From assembly GCA_027323445.1 (NCBI GenBank), contig DAHWBS010000003.1, positions 1-64,000 on the forward strand: a stretch of DNA of 64,000 nt. Direction: 5' to 3'. The stretch is from Leptospirillum sp. Its GTDB lineage: Bacteria; Nitrospirota; Leptospirillia; Leptospirillales; Leptospirillaceae. Positions 50,110 to 59,164 of this stretch are shown one piece after another (the stretch's first letter is position 1; each line of letters begins with the position of its first letter). Below the pieces are notes generated by a model. The model saw nothing but the letters and a program-made list of their open reading frames with translations. It was not told the DNA's origin and did not search any database. The translations under genes were made by a program, and so were the position numbers.

Positions 50110-50934
50110 ATGACTCAAACTGGTTTAGGGAATCAGATGCTCAAGGGAAAACACATTCTGGTTACCGGAATTGCAAATCGCTGGTCCATTGCATGGGCTG
50201 TGGCAGAGGCTGTTCTTCGTGAGGGAGGGCAAATCACCCTGACCTATCAAGGAGAGACGCAGCTTGGAAATATCCGGAAGATCCTTGCCGATATTCCGGG
50301 TGGAGACAGTATTCTGGTGGAACCGCTCGATGTTTGTGATGAAGAGCAGTTGAAGTCTCTCTGCTCGACCCTTGAACATGCGGGTATTTTTCTGGATGGG
50401 GTGGTTCACAGTATTGCTTTTGCCCTTCGGGAAGAGCTGGATGGCCATTTTGTCGATACCAGCCGGAAGGGATACCTTCTGGCCCAGGAGATCAGTGCCT
50501 TTTCCCTGGTGGCCCTTTCGAAGGCACTTCTTCCCCGGATGAATGACGGTGGGGCTATCGTTGCAATGACTTATCTGGGATCGGAACGGGTCGTTCCCCA
50601 CTACAACGTCATGGGAGTGGCAAAGGCAGCTCTTGAATCGGCGGTTCGGTATCTGGCCTACGATCTTGGCGGAAGAAAAATCCGTGTCAACTCACTGTCA
50701 GCCGGACCGGTCAAAACAGCTTCAGGTCGTGCGATCAAGGGGTTTGGTGATATGGTAAAGACTGTTTCCGAACAGTCGGCCATAAAGGATCCGTTAACCG
50801 TTTCTGAGGTGGCGGATGTTGCTGTTTCTCTTCTGTCGCCCTATTTTAGAGGTGTTACCGGAGAGCTGATTCATGTCGATATGGGTTACCATGCTTTGGG
50901 AATGGTTCTTCCGGGTTCACCTACTGTTCCATAA
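50110..50934 (+). CDS. fabI: Enoyl-[acyl-carrier-protein] reductase FabI
   Basis: MLKGKHILVTGIANRWSIAWAVAEA, HSIAFA, MTYLGSERVVPHYNVMGVAKAALES. Confidence 0.95.
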   Translation: MTQTGLGNQMLKGKHILVTGIANRWSIAWAVAEAVLREGGQITLTYQGETQLGNIRKILADIPGGDSILVEPLDVCDEEQLKSLCSTLEHAGIFLDGVVHSIAFALREELDGHFVDTSRKGYLLAQEISAFSLVALSKALLPRMNDGGAIVAMTYLGSERVVPHYNVMGVAKAALESAVRYLAYDLGGRKIRVNSLSAGPVKTASGRAIKGFGDMVKTVSEQSAIKDPLTVSEVADVAVSLLSPYFRGVTGELIHVDMGYHALGMVLPGSPTVP

Positions 50935-50962
50935 TCTGCAGAAAAGTCTCGATCTTTCACGT

Positions 50963-51005
50963 CGAACCCTTCTTTTTCCTCAAAACCGGAGGGTTCGGCT
51001 CTTTT
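50963..51005 (+). terminator. Probable terminator after fabI
   Basis: CGAACCCTTC...GGAGGGTTCG stem (one G-T wobble) followed by GCTCTTTT. Confidence 0.55.
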
Positions 51006-51461
51006 GTAACCCTCTCCTTATTATCGGGCTTTACCTGGGTTTTCTGGCTCAGCTTCTGTTTTTGTCGGTGGACGAGACGTTCATGATTCAGCCGATCGAG
51101 CGTTCGAGCTAAAGGCCCTATCTCAAGCGGAAAGCTGTACGGAAAGTGGAAAGCACCTGCAGGTGAGATGGAACAGGGCTTCTTTGCGGCTCTTGAAAGC
51201 GCCACGGGAGTCATCCCGGGGCAAGATGGCTGAGAAGAAGAGCGAAGAGGGCCTCCAGAGGCTCGTGGAAGAGATCTGGCCCCGTCCGTCCGAAATCTGA
51301 AAAGCCGCCGGAATCAGCAGGCCTTTCCCCGTCAGGAGGCCCGGCAAAAACCGGTTTTCAGCATGACCGGTGCAAAGCAGAACAGTATCATTTTTCTTGA
51401 CAGAGCAAAAAAGCTGGGTCTTTTATTTTGTCAAAAAGGAACCTTTTTGCAGGAGGGAATA

Positions 51462-52400
51462 ATGTCGGAGCCAGTTATTTTTCGAATGGGTATTCCGGTT
51501 CTGGATCATTCTGGAAAACAGGTTGGAACGTTGGAGCAACTTGTTTTTCACGAGACCCAAAAAAAAATTGTGGAGCTTGTTATTCGTGAGCTTTCCGGAC
51601 TACGTCGTTTGCCCATGGATTGGGTGTCGGAGATCTCTCCATCATCGATTCATCTGAAAAAGTCGATGGGCTCAGGTGGACTTTCTCAATGCCCAATGTT
51701 CCATCCGGAAAATTACGAGGAGGTTCCCTCCTGGTTTTTCCCTCCAGGGGCACATATTGAAATCGGAACACTTGTTACGCTTAAGCCCTGCGATATTCGG
51801 GAGATGGGAGAAGAGCATGCCATGAGTCGCCGGGACTTCATGGCAAAGTCAACGATCGTGGTGGCCTCAATGATCGGCGTCAGTCTGGTTGTTCCCATCG
51901 GAGGCTATATCCTGACTGCAACCCAAACGAAAGTGACGGAGCATTGGGTCGATCTGGGTATTTTACTGGACAGCCTGCCTGTTGATACGCCGATTGCACA
52001 TGATTTTTTCGGAACTTCGGTGAGCGGGTGGATGAAGGTGCCGGTGTCAAGAACCGTCTGGCTGATCCATCACTCCAATCCGAATGGCCCGGATGCAAAA
52101 TCGGAAGATCAGATCAAGGGAATGGATTCCCCTCTGGAGGCCAAAAATTCTGACCCCAGACTCACAGTTCTGTCCCCCGTCTGCCCACATCTGGGATGTT
52201 CTCCTCAGTGGACGCCCTCGCAGAAAGAGTTTATTTGCCCATGTCACCATTCCATCTATCAGATCAATGGAAATCGTGTCTCCGGCCCTGCTCCAAGGCC
52301 GATGGATTCTCTGCCTGTCAGGGTTTCCAAAGATGGATCGATATCGATTGTCTACGAGCAGTTTGTTGTGGGGATTCCTCAAAAGGTCAGGTTATCCTGA
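51462..52400 (+). CDS. PRC-barrel + internal twin-arginine/TM + Rieske [2Fe-2S] fusion protein
   Basis: MGIPVLDHSGKQVGTLEQLVF (PRC-like); SRRDFM at about residue 121 followed by a TM segment; Rieske motifs CPHLGC and CPCHHS. AGGAGG before the ATG at 51462. Confidence 0.85.
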   Translation: MSEPVIFRMGIPVLDHSGKQVGTLEQLVFHETQKKIVELVIRELSGLRRLPMDWVSEISPSSIHLKKSMGSGGLSQCPMFHPENYEEVPSWFFPPGAHIEIGTLVTLKPCDIREMGEEHAMSRRDFMAKSTIVVASMIGVSLVVPIGGYILTATQTKVTEHWVDLGILLDSLPVDTPIAHDFFGTSVSGWMKVPVSRTVWLIHHSNPNGPDAKSEDQIKGMDSPLEAKNSDPRLTVLSPVCPHLGCSPQWTPSQKEFICPCHHSIYQINGNRVSGPAPRPMDSLPVRVSKDGSISIVYEQFVVGIPQKVRLS

Positions 52401-52456
52401 GGGAGATTCTTTGCCTGATTGTCCGAAAATCTTTTAAATAGTTGGAGGGCTCTTTC

Positions 52457-53839
52457 ATGCATTCTTCTCGCCCGAACCGTTTGGTTGAATATCTTGATGA
52501 GCGAATCAGAGTTCGCTCCCTGATGCAGTTTCTTCTGGCAGAGCCCATGCCTGGTGGTGCAAGGTGGGCTTATATTTTTGGAAGCATGGTTCTTTTTTCT
52601 CTGATTATCCAGTTTGTGACAGGTGTCATGCTGGCCTTTGATTATGGCGGGACTCCCGACCATGCCTGGGACAGTGTCAACTATATCGATCACCTGAAAT
52701 ATGGGACCCTTCCAGTAGGACGCCTGATCAGGGGATTCCATTACTGGGGCGCATCGGTCATGGTGATTCTGGTAGGGATCCACCTTCTGCAGGTCTTTAT
52801 CTGGGGAGCCTACAAGCGCCCGCGAGAGGTCATGTGGCTTGTCGGTGTCGTTTTGCTGGCGCTGACGATGGTCGCGGCCTTTACCGGATACCTTCTTCCC
52901 TGGGACGAGAGAGCTTATTGGGGGACGATTGTCGGAACCAACATGATGGGGATTATCCCGGTCGTTGGTCCCGTGATTAAAAGTGCGATCAGGGGAGGCA
53001 CCGGCCTGGGGGCCTTGACCCTGTCGCATTTTTTTGCCATTCATACAATGGTTCTTCCCTCTCTGTTCATCGGATTTTTCGTTTTGCACATGGTTATCTT
53101 TCGCCGGGTCGGACCTGCAGGACCATTTAGGGGAACTCCGTCCGAACTTGAAAACAAAAAAGAGTTCTTTTATCCGAGACAGGTTCTGATGGATTCTCTC
53201 GGAATGCTTTTTATTTTTATTCTGGTTGCAACGCTCGCTATTCTTTTCCCCCCGGGACTTGAAGCGATGGCTAATCCGGCGAACTCAACCTACTCACCGA
53301 CCCCTGCCTGGTATTTCGACTGGGTCTTTCAGCTCTTAAAGATGATCCGTCCCGAGATTGCCGGAGTTCTGGGTATTCCCCTGATTGTCGGGATGTTGCT
53401 TGTCATCTGGCCGTTCTTTGATAAAAGCCCCGAGCGCTCCCCTTACAAGCGACCTGTTGTTGTTTCGACCATTCTTTTAAGCCTTGCCCTGATCATTGTG
53501 CTGTCATTGGAGGCTGAGGCCGGATACAAGCCCATGGTATCTCTTGATAGAAATGCCATGGCTCGGGGGAAAATTGTTTTTGACCATAGTGGTTGCATGG
53601 GCTGTCACATGCTGGACGGGAAGGGCGGAAAGGTGGGCCCTGATCTCTCGGAAGAGGGTCTGGTTGGCCATTCGGAACATTGGCTCCAGGTACAGTTTTT
53701 GAATTCAGATGCTCATTTTCCGAAATCCCCAATGCCGAAATTTACGTTTTTGAAGCCGGATCAGATTCATGACCTGGCCCAGTACGTTTCGTCTCTAGGG
53801 AGAGCCGGGTGGCCTGACCCTACTGCCCCGACTCCCTGA
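52457..53839 (+). CDS. Cytochrome b/b6 fused to a C-terminal monohaem cytochrome c
   Basis: Cyt b helices with haem-ligand His (GFHYWGASVMVILVGIHLLQ; SHFFAIHTMVLPSLFIGFFVLH), PAWYFDW, then FDHSGCMGCHMLDGKGGKVGPDL. Confidence 0.93.
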   Translation: MHSSRPNRLVEYLDERIRVRSLMQFLLAEPMPGGARWAYIFGSMVLFSLIIQFVTGVMLAFDYGGTPDHAWDSVNYIDHLKYGTLPVGRLIRGFHYWGASVMVILVGIHLLQVFIWGAYKRPREVMWLVGVVLLALTMVAAFTGYLLPWDERAYWGTIVGTNMMGIIPVVGPVIKSAIRGGTGLGALTLSHFFAIHTMVLPSLFIGFFVLHMVIFRRVGPAGPFRGTPSELENKKEFFYPRQVLMDSLGMLFIFILVATLAILFPPGLEAMANPANSTYSPTPAWYFDWVFQLLKMIRPEIAGVLGIPLIVGMLLVIWPFFDKSPERSPYKRPVVVSTILLSLALIIVLSLEAEAGYKPMVSLDRNAMARGKIVFDHSGCMGCHMLDGKGGKVGPDLSEEGLVGHSEHWLQVQFLNSDAHFPKSPMPKFTFLKPDQIHDLAQYVSSLGRAGWPDPTAPTP

Positions 53840-54083
53840 GTGCGCGAATAATGCCGGTTGCCCGCTGCTTTTCAGGCATCCCCGAAAAGTAAAGCCGGTT
53901 ATTGATGATTGTGGAGGGAACCATTTGGACATGGTGCTCTTCCCGAAGAAGGGTGCCTTCTGGAGATTCGATATCCACTTCTGTATATTCGATATCCTGT
54001 TCATCGGCCAGATTTTCCCAGAACCGTTTGACAGGAGGGCAAGTCGGGCACCAGGTGGCGGTGAGAAGAATGACTCTGACCAT
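53820..54083 (-). CDS. Thioredoxin/glutaredoxin-like protein
   Basis: MVRVILLTATWCPTCPPVKRFWENLADEQDIEYTEVDIES..VQMVPSTIINNRLYFSG. Start at internal ATG 54083. Confidence 0.82.
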   Translation of the reverse strand: MVRVILLTATWCPTCPPVKRFWENLADEQDIEYTEVDIESPEGTLLREEHHVQMVPSTIINNRLYFSGMPEKQRATGIIRALRESGQ

Positions 54084-54171
54084 GGTTCCTCCAAAATGAA
54101 TTGTGTTGGTGAGTGTGTCTGGATAGTGTAAGGGAAGGTTGTGTCCCTGTTCTACATGTCGGGAGGTTTTG

Positions 54172-54354
54172 ATGCTTTTGCGTTTGTTTTTGGGTGCGGT
54201 TGGAGGGGCAGTATTTGGACTGCTTTTGTCAAGAATCAATCGGAAAGGATTTTGTGCAGGAGTGGTCTGCCGAATGAATGGGGATCCAATGATATCTATT
54301 CCATGGTATGCGTTGATCGGTGCCTTTCTTGGTGCAACCTTTAGGGGAGTCTAG
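54172..54354 (+). CDS. DUF6132-like small membrane protein
   Basis: LLRLFLGAVGGAVFGLLLSRI..CAGVVCRMNGDPMISIPWYALIGAFLGATF; GGGAGG before the ATG. Confidence 0.6.
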   Translation: MLLRLFLGAVGGAVFGLLLSRINRKGFCAGVVCRMNGDPMISIPWYALIGAFLGATFRGV

Positions 54355-54723
54355 ATGAGTGTGAATTCTTTTCCTGTTCCTGTTGGTCCATACCAGATCG
54401 CAAGAAGTCATGGCGGCTTCCTCTTTTTGTCAGGTCAAATTCCCCTCGACCCGGATTCAGGAAAGCTTGTCGAGGGTGGGATCTCGGCCCAGACAGAGCG
54501 AGTGATCCTCAATATAGCGGGTGTTTTGAAGTCTTATGGTGTCGACTGGCAATCTGTTTTGAAGGTCACCGTTTTTCTGACGGATCTCAACGATTTTTCT
54601 GAAATGAATGCCGTCTACTCAAGATTGATAGGAGAGCCCTATCCGGCCCGTTCGACGATTGGTGTCGCTTCCCTGCCAAAATCAGCAAAAATCGAGATTG
54701 AGGTGACTGCGGCCATTCGATAA
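54355..54723 (+). CDS. ridA: RidA family reactive enamine/imine deaminase
   Basis: PVGPYQIARSHGGFLFLSGQIPLDP..VLKVTVFLTDLNDFSEMNAVY..YPARSTIGVASLPKSAKIEIEV. Confidence 0.95.
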   Translation: MSVNSFPVPVGPYQIARSHGGFLFLSGQIPLDPDSGKLVEGGISAQTERVILNIAGVLKSYGVDWQSVLKVTVFLTDLNDFSEMNAVYSRLIGEPYPARSTIGVASLPKSAKIEIEVTAAIR

Positions 54724-54812
54724 GAGATTTCCCTGGTGAGATGGGCGATTGTCGATGTTTTTGCGTTTGTGAAGGGAAGGGCGTTCTAGGAGTAGAAACA
54801 TGCAATGATCAA

Positions 54813-54840
54813 GGAGGAGCAGGTTGGACCTTGCTCCTCC
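54813..54840. terminator. Hairpin between convergent ridA and rpmB (possibly bidirectional)
   Basis: GGAGGAGC-AGG-TTGGA-CCT-TGCTCCTCC, one bulged base; T tract weak on both strands. Confidence 0.5.
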
Positions 54841-54873
54841 CATATCTCTTTCAAAAAATCGGAACAGGGCAGT

Positions 54874-55065
54874 TTAAAGGGCTTTTTGGACTTTTCCGCT
54901 TCGGATGCAACGGGTGCAGACCTGTAACCGTTTTGCTGCTCCGTTGATCATTGCCCTTACAGGTTGTAGATTCGGGCGAAATGCTCTTCTGCTGACCCTG
55001 TGGGAGTGGCTGATCTGGTTTCCCATTACCTTTGTTTTGCCACATACTGCACATTCTTTGGCCAC
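54874..55065 (-). CDS. rpmB: 50S ribosomal protein L28
   Basis: MAKECAVCGKTKVMGNQISHSHRVSRRAFRPNLQPVRA..RLQVCTRCIRSGKV; zinc-binding CxxC pairs. Confidence 0.95.
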   Translation of the reverse strand: MAKECAVCGKTKVMGNQISHSHRVSRRAFRPNLQPVRAMINGAAKRLQVCTRCIRSGKVQKAL

Positions 55066-55454
55066 GGTTCTTACCTTTCTTTAAACAGGATCCATCCACA
55101 AAACCTCTTCATTCTAGAGAGAAAAAGAACCAAAATCAAGCTTATTTTGATCAGAGTTGTTCTTCCGGATTCCCAAAAACTTTTTAGGCCATATTTATCC
55201 TTTTTGCATTCTTGATATTTTTTTGTGGTGGACTAGAATAGCTATCAATATGTAATGACTGTTCCCTCCCGACCCTTTTCCATTTCTCAAACTCGAATGT
55301 CGATAGCTTCGGTCGGAAAGAGGGTATTTTCTGCCGAGCTACAGAAGATAAACAGGTTTTGGAGTGTCGGCCCTTCTGACGGGCTCAATTTCTGGCGGTG
55401 CCTGTATTTTTTGTATCTGGTTTTTTTCCTTCAAAATCAAGGAGAGTTCCGGAA

Positions 55455-56558
55455 GTGGGAGACCTTACGAGCAAGAAGCCCTCTGAATTGGCAGCACATA
55501 CCCTTCGACAGCTCAGCCGGGACGGGTTGCCTCCGACCCCCTGGAATTATGCTGAAGTCTATTTTCAGATGGAGGCTCCTCCGAGAAAGGAGACCTTGTC
55601 GGATCTTCTTGAAGTCTCTTCTCTTTTTGCCCAGATGGAGGAAGACACCTGGACACTAAGACAGTTGGAAGGATTGGGCAGGCTGATCCCCAGAATTCAT
55701 CTTTTGTCGGATATGGAAGTTGGTCGTGAGGCTCATTTCATACTGAAAGACATTCTGACCCGAAACAGGAACTTTCTGAAAGAGGTTCTGGAGGACAAGA
55801 AGCAGTTTCAGAAAACCGTCCTTTTTTTAAATCAGATGGTTTCACAGATCTCGGGCACGTTGGAAAATGCGTCACATAAACTTGAAAAGAATCTTGAGCG
55901 TCTCAATCACTCCAAATCACTGGAGGAGGCGAGAGTCACTTTTCTAAAGCTCACCGAAGAGTCCAGAGACCTTCTCTCGACGATCAAAAAAATGGGCAGC
56001 GATATCTTGACGGCAAACAAACAATTGATGGTTTCATCGATTGAAGCCAATCTGGACCCACTGACTGGTATTCTGAACCGGCGAGGACTCCAGCGGAAGC
56101 AGGGGAGTTTTGTTGGGAAAAGAGTTGTTTTTATGGTGTTTGATGCGGATTATTTCAAGTCCCTCAATGATCAGCATGGACATGCGGCTGGAGATCTTTT
56201 TCTCAGGCAACTGGTGATGTTTGTTTCGAGACAGCTTGAAAGTATGAATTTTTCTTTTTGCCGCTGGGGCGGGGACGAGTTTCTTGTTGTCTTTGAAGGT
56301 GAGTCGTTGGAAGCGATTGTCGAAAAGGCCGAAAGCATTCAGAATAATCTCGAGAAGGGGGTTCTTTCTCCCAGGATTTTTATTTCCGGAACAAAAAGAG
56401 ATCGCGTAACTCTCAGTATCGGGCTTTCCGGTGGCGACTATTTGTCCATTTCTGACTTTGAACGATTTTTTTCTCTGGCAGACAAAGCGCTTTACCAGGC
56501 CAAGCAAGATGGCCGGAATCTTGTTCGGGCCATCCATCTTGATGATCATCCTGGATAA
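55455..56558 (+). CDS. Diguanylate cyclase (GGDEF) with uncharacterised N-terminal region
   Basis: DPLTGILNRRGL, VFDADYFKSLNDQHGHAAGD, FCRWGGDEFLVVFEG. GTG start 55455 preferred over the longer ORF. Confidence 0.88.
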   Translation: MGDLTSKKPSELAAHTLRQLSRDGLPPTPWNYAEVYFQMEAPPRKETLSDLLEVSSLFAQMEEDTWTLRQLEGLGRLIPRIHLLSDMEVGREAHFILKDILTRNRNFLKEVLEDKKQFQKTVLFLNQMVSQISGTLENASHKLEKNLERLNHSKSLEEARVTFLKLTEESRDLLSTIKKMGSDILTANKQLMVSSIEANLDPLTGILNRRGLQRKQGSFVGKRVVFMVFDADYFKSLNDQHGHAAGDLFLRQLVMFVSRQLESMNFSFCRWGGDEFLVVFEGESLEAIVEKAESIQNNLEKGVLSPRIFISGTKRDRVTLSIGLSGGDYLSISDFERFFSLADKALYQAKQDGRNLVRAIHLDDHPG

Positions 56559-56645
56559 CGCTTAAGGAGTCTTGTGTGAATACTTTTGATTCCTTGTTTT
56601 TTCGTTCCTTCTTCTTGATTCCCTCTGACAGGACGTGTTCCTGAC

Positions 56646-58778
56646 GTGTTGACACCAGCCACTCCCGTTTCCTCCCTTCCTGATGTGGGTCCCCGTCGGG
56701 CGGAGCGTCTCTCCAAACTGGGTATCCGGACCGTTCTGGATCTTCTGTACACACTTCCCTTCCGCTATGAAGACCGAAGAGGTGTTCCTTCGATCGGAAA
56801 CCTGAGAGAGGGGGAACAGCAGGGGTTTCTTGCAACGGTGAGTTCTATCCGCAAAAAAGAGATTCGGAAACTCCGGGCGCCTGTTATAGAGGCAATACTC
56901 TCGGATGATTCCGGCTCGATCAAGGCGGTGTGGTTCGGTCAGGAATATATACTGAAACTGCTTCCCGAAGCGGCTCATGCTTTTTTTTTCGGTCGAATCG
57001 AATATTCAGAATTTGATCGCTCGCTTGTTCTGAAAAGCCCTGTCTTCGAAAAGGTTGACCCGGGACAAAAAGGTCGCAAAAGCTTCCATGTCAACCGTAT
57101 TGTTCCTGTGTACCGGGAATCACTCGGTTTGACGTCGTCTTTCTTTCGAAAGCTGATCGGCGAAACACTTCTGTCCCTATGGGGAAGTCCGTTCGATCCT
57201 CTTCCTGAAAGCATTCGGAAAAAGCATGGATTTGATTCCTGGATCAAGATGATTGTCGGGCTGCATTTTCCTGCAGCCATTCCTTCGGGTGGTTCTCTTG
57301 AATTCTTTCTGGACCCCTCTTATGGCCCACGAAAGCGTTTGATCTATGAAGAGTTTTTTCTTCTGGAGTTTTTGATGTTTCAAAAGCGGGCGGATATTTC
57401 TGCACAGGGTCGATCCAACCGATACAGGATTTCGGCGGAAGACCGGACCATTTTTTCGGCATCTCTGCCTTTTCATTTGACCAATGCCCAGAAGAAAGTC
57501 ATGGAAGAGGTTTCGGAAGACCTAGGGAAAGACTATCCCATGAACCGCCTTCTGCTGGGCGATGTTGGATCCGGTAAAACGGTCATTGCGGCATGGGCAC
57601 TTTATCTTGCCATCAAGTCCGGGTTCCAGTGTGCATTGATGGCGCCAACCGAGATTTTGGCAAAACAGCATGAAAAAACATTGACCCGGCTCTTTTCATC
57701 CATTGGTTTGACTCCCTTTCTTTTGACAAATAGTGTCAGGGGCAGTGATCGCAAGGCAATTGTTTCAGGAGTTCATTCCGGTGAGATCTCCCTGATTGTC
57801 GGAACCCAGTCCCTGATCCAGGAAAGCCTGAACTTTTCCTGTCTTGGTCTTGTTGTCATCGATGAGCAGCATCGTTTTGGTGTTGATCAAAGACGGACCC
57901 TCATGGGAAAGGGAGCACAGCCGGATACCCTTTTGATGACCGCAACGCCGATCCCCCGATCTCTTGCCCTGTCGTATTATGGGGACATGGATCTTTCGGT
58001 GCTGGATGAAAAACCACCGGGAAGACTTCCTGTCAAAACAATAATCTCCCGTTCGTCCGGCGATTTTTGGGACAAAACAGTGCGTCCGTTTCTGGAACGA
58101 GGGGAGCAGGTGTTTGTCGTTTGTCCATTGATTGAGGAGTCCGAGGCCGTTGATGCAAAAGCTGCAAGCAGCCACTGGGAGTTTCTGTCTTCTTATTTCC
58201 CGTCTTTTGAGGTCGGGCTTCTCACGGGACGCATTCCTTTTGAGAGTCGTGAAAAAGTTATGGCCCGGTTTCGTTCCGGAGAGATATTGATGCTTGTTTC
58301 CACAACGGTGATAGAAGTGGGTGTTGATATTCCGAATGCCACAGTAATGGTTGTTGAAAGCCCAGAGCGCTTCGGTCTTGCCCAGTTGCACCAACTCCGC
58401 GGAAGAGTCGGCCGGGGAGCGTTGCCAGGCTTTTTCTATCTTCTCCCGGGAGAAGCGGCAAGCGATGAAGCCATTGCCAGGCTTCATGTTCTGGAAGAGT
58501 CCGACGATGGTTTTTTTGTGGCAGAGGAAGATCTTCGCTCAAGAGGCCCGGGGGAGTTTCTTGGAACTCGTCAGTCCGGGGCTCCAGCTTTTATTTGTGC
58601 GGATCTTTTGAGAGATTTTGATATGCTTAAATCCGTTCGGGTCGATGTCAAGGATTTTTTTCAGGAAGGTGAAGCTCAGAGAATGGACCATCAAAAATGG
58701 GTCTGGGACTGGACAACCGTTACTGATTTTATTCGTTCACGTTATACAGGAGTTGAAGAATGGATCGGAATTCGGTGA
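56646..58778 (+). CDS. recG: ATP-dependent DNA helicase RecG
   Basis: LLLGDVGSGKTVIAAWA, APTEILAKQHEKTL, VIDEQHRFGVDQR, TATPIPRSLALSYYGDMD, QLRGRVGRG; TTG start. Confidence 0.97.
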   Translation: MLTPATPVSSLPDVGPRRAERLSKLGIRTVLDLLYTLPFRYEDRRGVPSIGNLREGEQQGFLATVSSIRKKEIRKLRAPVIEAILSDDSGSIKAVWFGQEYILKLLPEAAHAFFFGRIEYSEFDRSLVLKSPVFEKVDPGQKGRKSFHVNRIVPVYRESLGLTSSFFRKLIGETLLSLWGSPFDPLPESIRKKHGFDSWIKMIVGLHFPAAIPSGGSLEFFLDPSYGPRKRLIYEEFFLLEFLMFQKRADISAQGRSNRYRISAEDRTIFSASLPFHLTNAQKKVMEEVSEDLGKDYPMNRLLLGDVGSGKTVIAAWALYLAIKSGFQCALMAPTEILAKQHEKTLTRLFSSIGLTPFLLTNSVRGSDRKAIVSGVHSGEISLIVGTQSLIQESLNFSCLGLVVIDEQHRFGVDQRRTLMGKGAQPDTLLMTATPIPRSLALSYYGDMDLSVLDEKPPGRLPVKTIISRSSGDFWDKTVRPFLERGEQVFVVCPLIEESEAVDAKAASSHWEFLSSYFPSFEVGLLTGRIPFESREKVMARFRSGEILMLVSTTVIEVGVDIPNATVMVVESPERFGLAQLHQLRGRVGRGALPGFFYLLPGEAASDEAIARLHVLEESDDGFFVAEEDLRSRGPGEFLGTRQSGAPAFICADLLRDFDMLKSVRVDVKDFFQEGEAQRMDHQKWVWDWTTVTDFIRSRYTGVEEWIGIR

Positions 58779-59164
58779 AAAAGGATTCATCAATTTCTTC
58801 CATGAAGGAAGACTTTCTGAGAGGACTGGGGTTTTCAAGGAGGTGGAGTCAGATCAGCTTGTTCCAGGTGTTACACTTCCCGGAAATTCTGCGTACCGGA
58901 ATTGCAATCCGCCAAAATGAGAAGAATCTGGATGCGGCAACCCATGAACTCGGTGAATTTGTCTATCAGAGAAAAAGTCAGCAATCTCTGGATGAAGGAG
59001 AAATGATTGAATGGGATCTTCTTCGGGGTCGGGTTTTACGCTTCATGGAAGAGAGGAACCGTCTTCTCCGGCGTGGTGGGAAAAGTGATATTTTTTCCAA
59101 TGGCTCGCTCGGGAAGGATAAAGATATCAATATGATGCATCAATCCGGGAAGGAGAAAGAGTGA
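58760..59164 (+). CDS. Hypothetical 134-aa protein
   Basis: Overlaps the 3' end of recG and the start of ppx/gppA; coding-like composition. Confidence 0.6.
   Translation: MDRNSVKKDSSISSMKEDFLRGLGFSRRWSQISLFQVLHFPEILRTGIAIRQNEKNLDAATHELGEFVYQRKSQQSLDEGEMIEWDLLRGRVLRFMEERNRLLRRGGKSDIFSNGSLGKDKDINMMHQSGKEKE

Noticed and set aside
50935-51461. Small open frames between fabI and the Rieske gene (MEQGFFAALESATGVIPGQDG; MAEKKSEEGLQRLVEEIWPRPSEI)
   Set aside because: Very short, overlapping in different frames, weak start contexts; possibly gene decay but not supportable from sequence alone.
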